From positions 1 through 8,426 of the forward strand of contig DRLX01000093.1 of NCBI GenBank assembly GCA_011322715.1: 8,426 nt of DNA, in the 5' to 3' direction. The number at the start of each line of letters is the position of its first letter. The stretch's first letter is position 1. Under the pieces are notes generated by a model that was not told where the DNA came from, did not search any database, and saw only the letters and a program-made list of their open reading frames with translations. Below are positions 6,227 through 8,426 of the stretch, in pieces. This DNA is from Desulfobulbaceae bacterium (GTDB lineage Bacteria > Desulfobacterota > Desulfobulbia > Desulfobulbales > Desulfobulbaceae). The position numbers and the translations under genes were made by a program.

Positions 6227-7330
6227 GTGGGGGATCAATCTTCAACGTATCGAATCCTGATTGTCGATGATGAACCGGATTTACGAAATATCTATAAACG
6301 GTTTCTTGAAATTGAGGGATATTCTTGCCTGACGGCCGGTGATGGTGAAGAGGCCATGTCAATACTTGGCCGGATGGATATCTCCCTGATGATCACTGAT
6401 ATTAATATGCCGGGAATGAGCGGCATTGATTTACTCCGAGAAGCTGTGAATCAATATCCTGATGTGGCGGTCCTCATGGTTTCCGCCATTGACGACCGGA
6501 AGATTGCAGTCCAGTCTCTGCAGCTTGGCGCTTTTTCCTACATGATCAAGCCGGTGAGCCGTAATGAGCTGGTGATCAATGTCGTCAACGGTTTGAGGCG
6601 GCGTTTTCTTGAGATTGCACATCGGCGGCAGAGTGAAAAACTCGAAGACCTTGTGCAAAGGAGAACCAGGAAGCTGCTTGAGGCCAAACAGGAACTGGTC
6701 GTTGCCAGTGAGGAGACGGTCCTTCGTTTGGCAAAGGCTGCTGAGTTTCGGGATGATGAGACAGCACAACACACGCTGCGTATGAGTCATTACTGCAGGA
6801 TTATTGCCCGCGGATGCGGCTTTGATGCAAAGAGATGCGAGCTGATTCGTCTGGCAAGCCAGTTGCACGATGTGGGAAAAATTGGTATTCCCGATGCCAT
6901 TTTACTTAAACCCGGCAAGCTGACGGCGGATGAATTTACGCTGATGAAGGAACATGCCCGGTTTGGATTTCGTATTCTTTCCGATTCCAGGGCAACATTG
7001 TTGCAGGTCGGCGCCCTTATCGCCCGGGGGCATCATGAAAAGTATGACGGTTCGGGGTATCCCGATGGGGTTGCCGGTGAGGATATTCCAATAGAGGCCC
7101 GTATCGCCGCCATTGCCGATGTCTTTGATGCTCTGACATCGAAAAGGGTGTATAAGGATGCCCTGCCGATTACTGCTGCTATTGATATCTTGCGCAAGGG
7201 CAGGGGACAGCATTTTGATCCAGGCCTGCTTGATATTTTTCTGGCCGATATGGAGGCGGTCAACCGCATCCGGAAGCAATTTCAAGATTCCGGTCATCAG
7301 CCGGGGATTAAAAGCGTATTGCCGCAATAG
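6227..7330 (+). CDS. Response regulator with HD-GYP domain (c-di-GMP phosphodiesterase, RpfG-like)
   Basis: The protein (367 residues from GTG 6227) joins a receiver to an HD-GYP domain, a family that hydrolyses cyclic di-GMP, usually under control of receiver phosphorylation. The receiver (about 8-125) has D14, D15, phospho-acceptor D58 in ITDINMPG, S86 and K108. A basic, helix-forming linker (about 126-160) follows. The HD-GYP domain (about 160-345) shows H182, HDVGKIGIPD with H214 and D215, H243, HHEKYDGSGYPDG with H269, H270 and G277-Y278-P279, and ADVFDALTSKRVYK. All main metal-binding residues and the GYP motif are present, so it should be catalytically competent. It follows the hybrid kinase by 133 bases and is the likely partner of that kinase. 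It opposes the cyclase at the start of the cluster. An alternative GTG at 6167 is less likely. It has no DNA-binding domain, so it acts through the second messenger or protein contacts. Confidence 0.93.
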   Translation: MGDQSSTYRILIVDDEPDLRNIYKRFLEIEGYSCLTAGDGEEAMSILGRMDISLMITDINMPGMSGIDLLREAVNQYPDVAVLMVSAIDDRKIAVQSLQLGAFSYMIKPVSRNELVINVVNGLRRRFLEIAHRRQSEKLEDLVQRRTRKLLEAKQELVVASEETVLRLAKAAEFRDDETAQHTLRMSHYCRIIARGCGFDAKRCELIRLASQLHDVGKIGIPDAILLKPGKLTADEFTLMKEHARFGFRILSDSRATLLQVGALIARGHHEKYDGSGYPDGVAGEDIPIEARIAAIADVFDALTSKRVYKDALPITAAIDILRKGRGQHFDPGLLDIFLADMEAVNRIRKQFQDSGHQPGIKSVLPQ

Positions 7331-7363
7331 TGTAGAGCCGGTATGCTGCTGCACTGTTTCGAA

Positions 7364-7759
7364 TCATGATTTCTGTGCCAGTTCCTTGAAATATCGACCA
7401 TCCGTTTCCACAATATGCTCTATGAGCCAGTCGCGGAGAAAATCAACAACGGTGTGGAGATCCAGTGTTTCGTTGTGGAAATCTTCCATGAATGTGTTTG
7501 TCTGCGCCAGAAAATCAGCATGAATGGTTTTGTGCTGGTCGATTTCAGGATGTGTTGCCAGAAATTCTTCTTCATTGCTGAAATGAATTTCCACATAATC
7601 AAAGAGTGACAGCAGGGCCTGCTCAAGGGAAAGTCTGTTATCCTGCTGGTTTTTCATTGAATCAAGCATAATCCAGAGTTCAAAAAGATATTTATGCTGG
7701 CGGTCGATTTCCGGATGGCCGACACAGTATTCAGGTTTCCAGATGGTGGTAATGTCCAT
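7364..7759 (-). CDS. Bacteriohemerythrin (stand-alone hemerythrin domain protein)
   Basis: This 131-residue protein is a single hemerythrin four-helix bundle, which binds oxygen reversibly at a non-heme di-iron centre. Roles proposed for the family are oxygen storage, delivery to oxidases or protective scavenging, and oxygen sensing. The full ligand set can be placed: H22 in EIDRQHKYLF, H59 and E63 in IHFSNEEE, H76 and H80 in DQHKTIHADF, H115 and D120 in WLIEHIVETD. There is no signal peptide or membrane span, so it is cytoplasmic, and its length is typical of the family. The ATG is well supported by AGAGGA five bases upstream. It converges on the HD-GYP gene with only 33 bases between the stops and no clear terminator. 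The RND gene ends 74 bases upstream in the same direction, so co-transcription is possible but functionally unexpected. Confidence 0.95.
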   Translation of the reverse strand: MDITTIWKPEYCVGHPEIDRQHKYLFELWIMLDSMKNQQDNRLSLEQALLSLFDYVEIHFSNEEEFLATHPEIDQHKTIHADFLAQTNTFMEDFHNETLDLHTVVDFLRDWLIEHIVETDGRYFKELAQKS

Positions 7760-7764
7760 AATGG

Positions 7765-7770
7765 TCCTCT
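7765..7770 (-). promoter_or_regulatory. Ribosome binding site of the hemerythrin gene
   Basis: On the minus strand AGAGGA lies 5 bases before the ATG at 7759. The rest of the gap to the RND gene (7771-7833) shows two direct copies of GATTGGC (7774-7780 and 7801-7807), but I can see no convincing promoter or terminator there. Confidence 0.6.
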
Positions 7771-7833
7771 CGGGATTGGCGGGCTTGTTGGTATGAATTC
7801 GATTGGCCGGGTTTATGCGCTTTGTTTTTGTTC

Positions 7834-8426
7834 TTACCGGTGTTTAACCATATAATAGAGCACAGGGACCGCCATTCTGCTGATCAGAAGGCTGGCAATC
7901 TCACCAAACATCAATGAGATAGCAAGTCCCTGGAAAATAGGGTCGGCCAGAATGACCGATGAGCCGACAACCACGGCCAGGGCGGTCAGCAGCATGGGAC
8001 GGAAACGGACAGCCCCGGCCTCAACCACGGCCTCGGCCAGCGGCAGACCATGGCCGCGGCGCAGTTCAATAAAGTCAACCAGGATAATCGAGTTCCGTAC
8101 CACGATTCCGGCCCCGGCCATGAAGCCGATCATGGATGTGGCGGTGAAAAATGCCCCCAGCGCCCAATGGGCCGGCAGAATGCCGATAAGGGAAAAGGGA
8201 ATTGCCGCCATGACAACCAGGGGCGTGATATAATCCTTGAACCAGCCCACCATCAGCATATAAATCAATATCATTACCACGGCAAAGGCCAAACCCAGGT
8301 CACGAAACACCTCCAGGGTAATATGCCATTCTCCATCCCATTTCATGGCCGGTTCGGTCTGGGTAAACGGCTGGTGCAGATTATAGATGATAATATTTTT
8401 TTTCCGGCCGCCGAAGTCTCGTCCAT
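7834..8426 (-). CDS. RND-family efflux permease, C-terminal part, 5' end cut by window edge
   Basis: About 197 C-terminal residues of a large inner-membrane RND transporter are visible. Such pumps are usually about 1000 residues or more and use the proton gradient to export drugs, metals or other compounds through a periplasmic adaptor and outer-membrane channel. The open frame runs off the right edge, so no start is seen and the internal ATG at 8346 is not the start. A periplasmic stretch (IIIYNLHQPFTQTEPAMKWD) is followed by five membrane segments matching the last helices of the fold: LGLAFAVVMILIYMLMVGW, ITPLVVMAAIPFSLIGIL, the FMAGAGIVVRNSIILVDFIE segment, FRPMLLTALAVVVG, and GLAISLMFGEIASLLI. 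VRNSIILVDFIE, then the charged loop ELRRGHGLPLAEAV and RFRPMLLTA, are family hallmarks. The key proton-relay residues lie outside the window, so substrate class (drug or metal) cannot be decided. Confidence 0.92.
   Translation of the reverse strand, partial: GRDFGGRKKNIIIYNLHQPFTQTEPAMKWDGEWHITLEVFRDLGLAFAVVMILIYMLMVGWFKDYITPLVVMAAIPFSLIGILPAHWALGAFFTATSMIGFMAGAGIVVRNSIILVDFIELRRGHGLPLAEAVVEAGAVRFRPMLLTALAVVVGSSVILADPIFQGLAISLMFGEIASLLISRMAVPVLYYMVKHR

Noticed and set aside
7331..7363. Bidirectional terminator between the converging HD-GYP and hemerythrin genes
   Set aside because: Only an imperfect AGTGTA/TGCACT pairing with a long loop is visible, and there is no T run on either strand.
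7774..7807. GATTGGC direct repeat before the hemerythrin gene as an operator
   Set aside because: The two 7-bp copies are 27 bases apart, show no dyad symmetry and have no identifiable promoter next to them. They are too short to support a site.

Overview
The window looks like chromosomal DNA of a Gram-negative, signalling-rich bacterium of medium GC. PAS-heavy soluble hybrid kinases, a REC/HD-GYP regulator, a stand-alone bacteriohemerythrin and an RND pump together fit an anaerobic or microaerophilic member of the Desulfobacterota (former Deltaproteobacteria). This is inference from gene content and style; no taxonomic marker is present and no search was run.

Layout. Positions 1-1492 (minus) hold most of a 23S rRNA methyltransferase of the RlmKL type, cut by the left edge. 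A gap of about 255 bases then carries a near-consensus sigma70 promoter facing right, flanked by two copies of an 11-bp motif in opposite orientation. Positions 1748-7330 (plus) hold three signalling genes in a row: a PAS-GGDEF diguanylate cyclase, a 1123-residue hybrid histidine kinase with about six PAS domains, and a REC/HD-GYP response regulator. Two minus-strand genes converge on them: a bacteriohemerythrin with all seven expected iron ligands (7364-7759) and the C-terminal part of an RND efflux permease (7834 to the right edge).

How the genes may work together. The central genes can be read as one cyclic-di-GMP control module. One protein makes c-di-GMP and has an intact product-inhibition site. 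One receiver-controlled HD-GYP protein is expected to degrade it. Between them lies a cytoplasmic multi-PAS kinase that could drive the HD-GYP regulator. Separate PAS inputs on cyclase and kinase would let different signals set synthesis and breakdown. The hemerythrin suggests that oxygen matters to this organism, but its link to the module is only proximity. RlmKL and the RND pump look like unrelated neighbours.

Starts. Non-ATG starts are favoured for rlmKL (TTG), the cyclase (TTG 1748, or GTG 1712) and the HD-GYP regulator (GTG 6227). I see no tRNA, rRNA, CRISPR array, insertion sequence, phage gene or c-di-GMP riboswitch. The genes belong to known families. The less expected material is regulatory: paired operator-like repeats at the cyclase promoter, TGTT/AACA dyads before the kinase and regulator genes, a 10-codon in-frame mini-ORF before the kinase, and a possible frameshift signal inside it.
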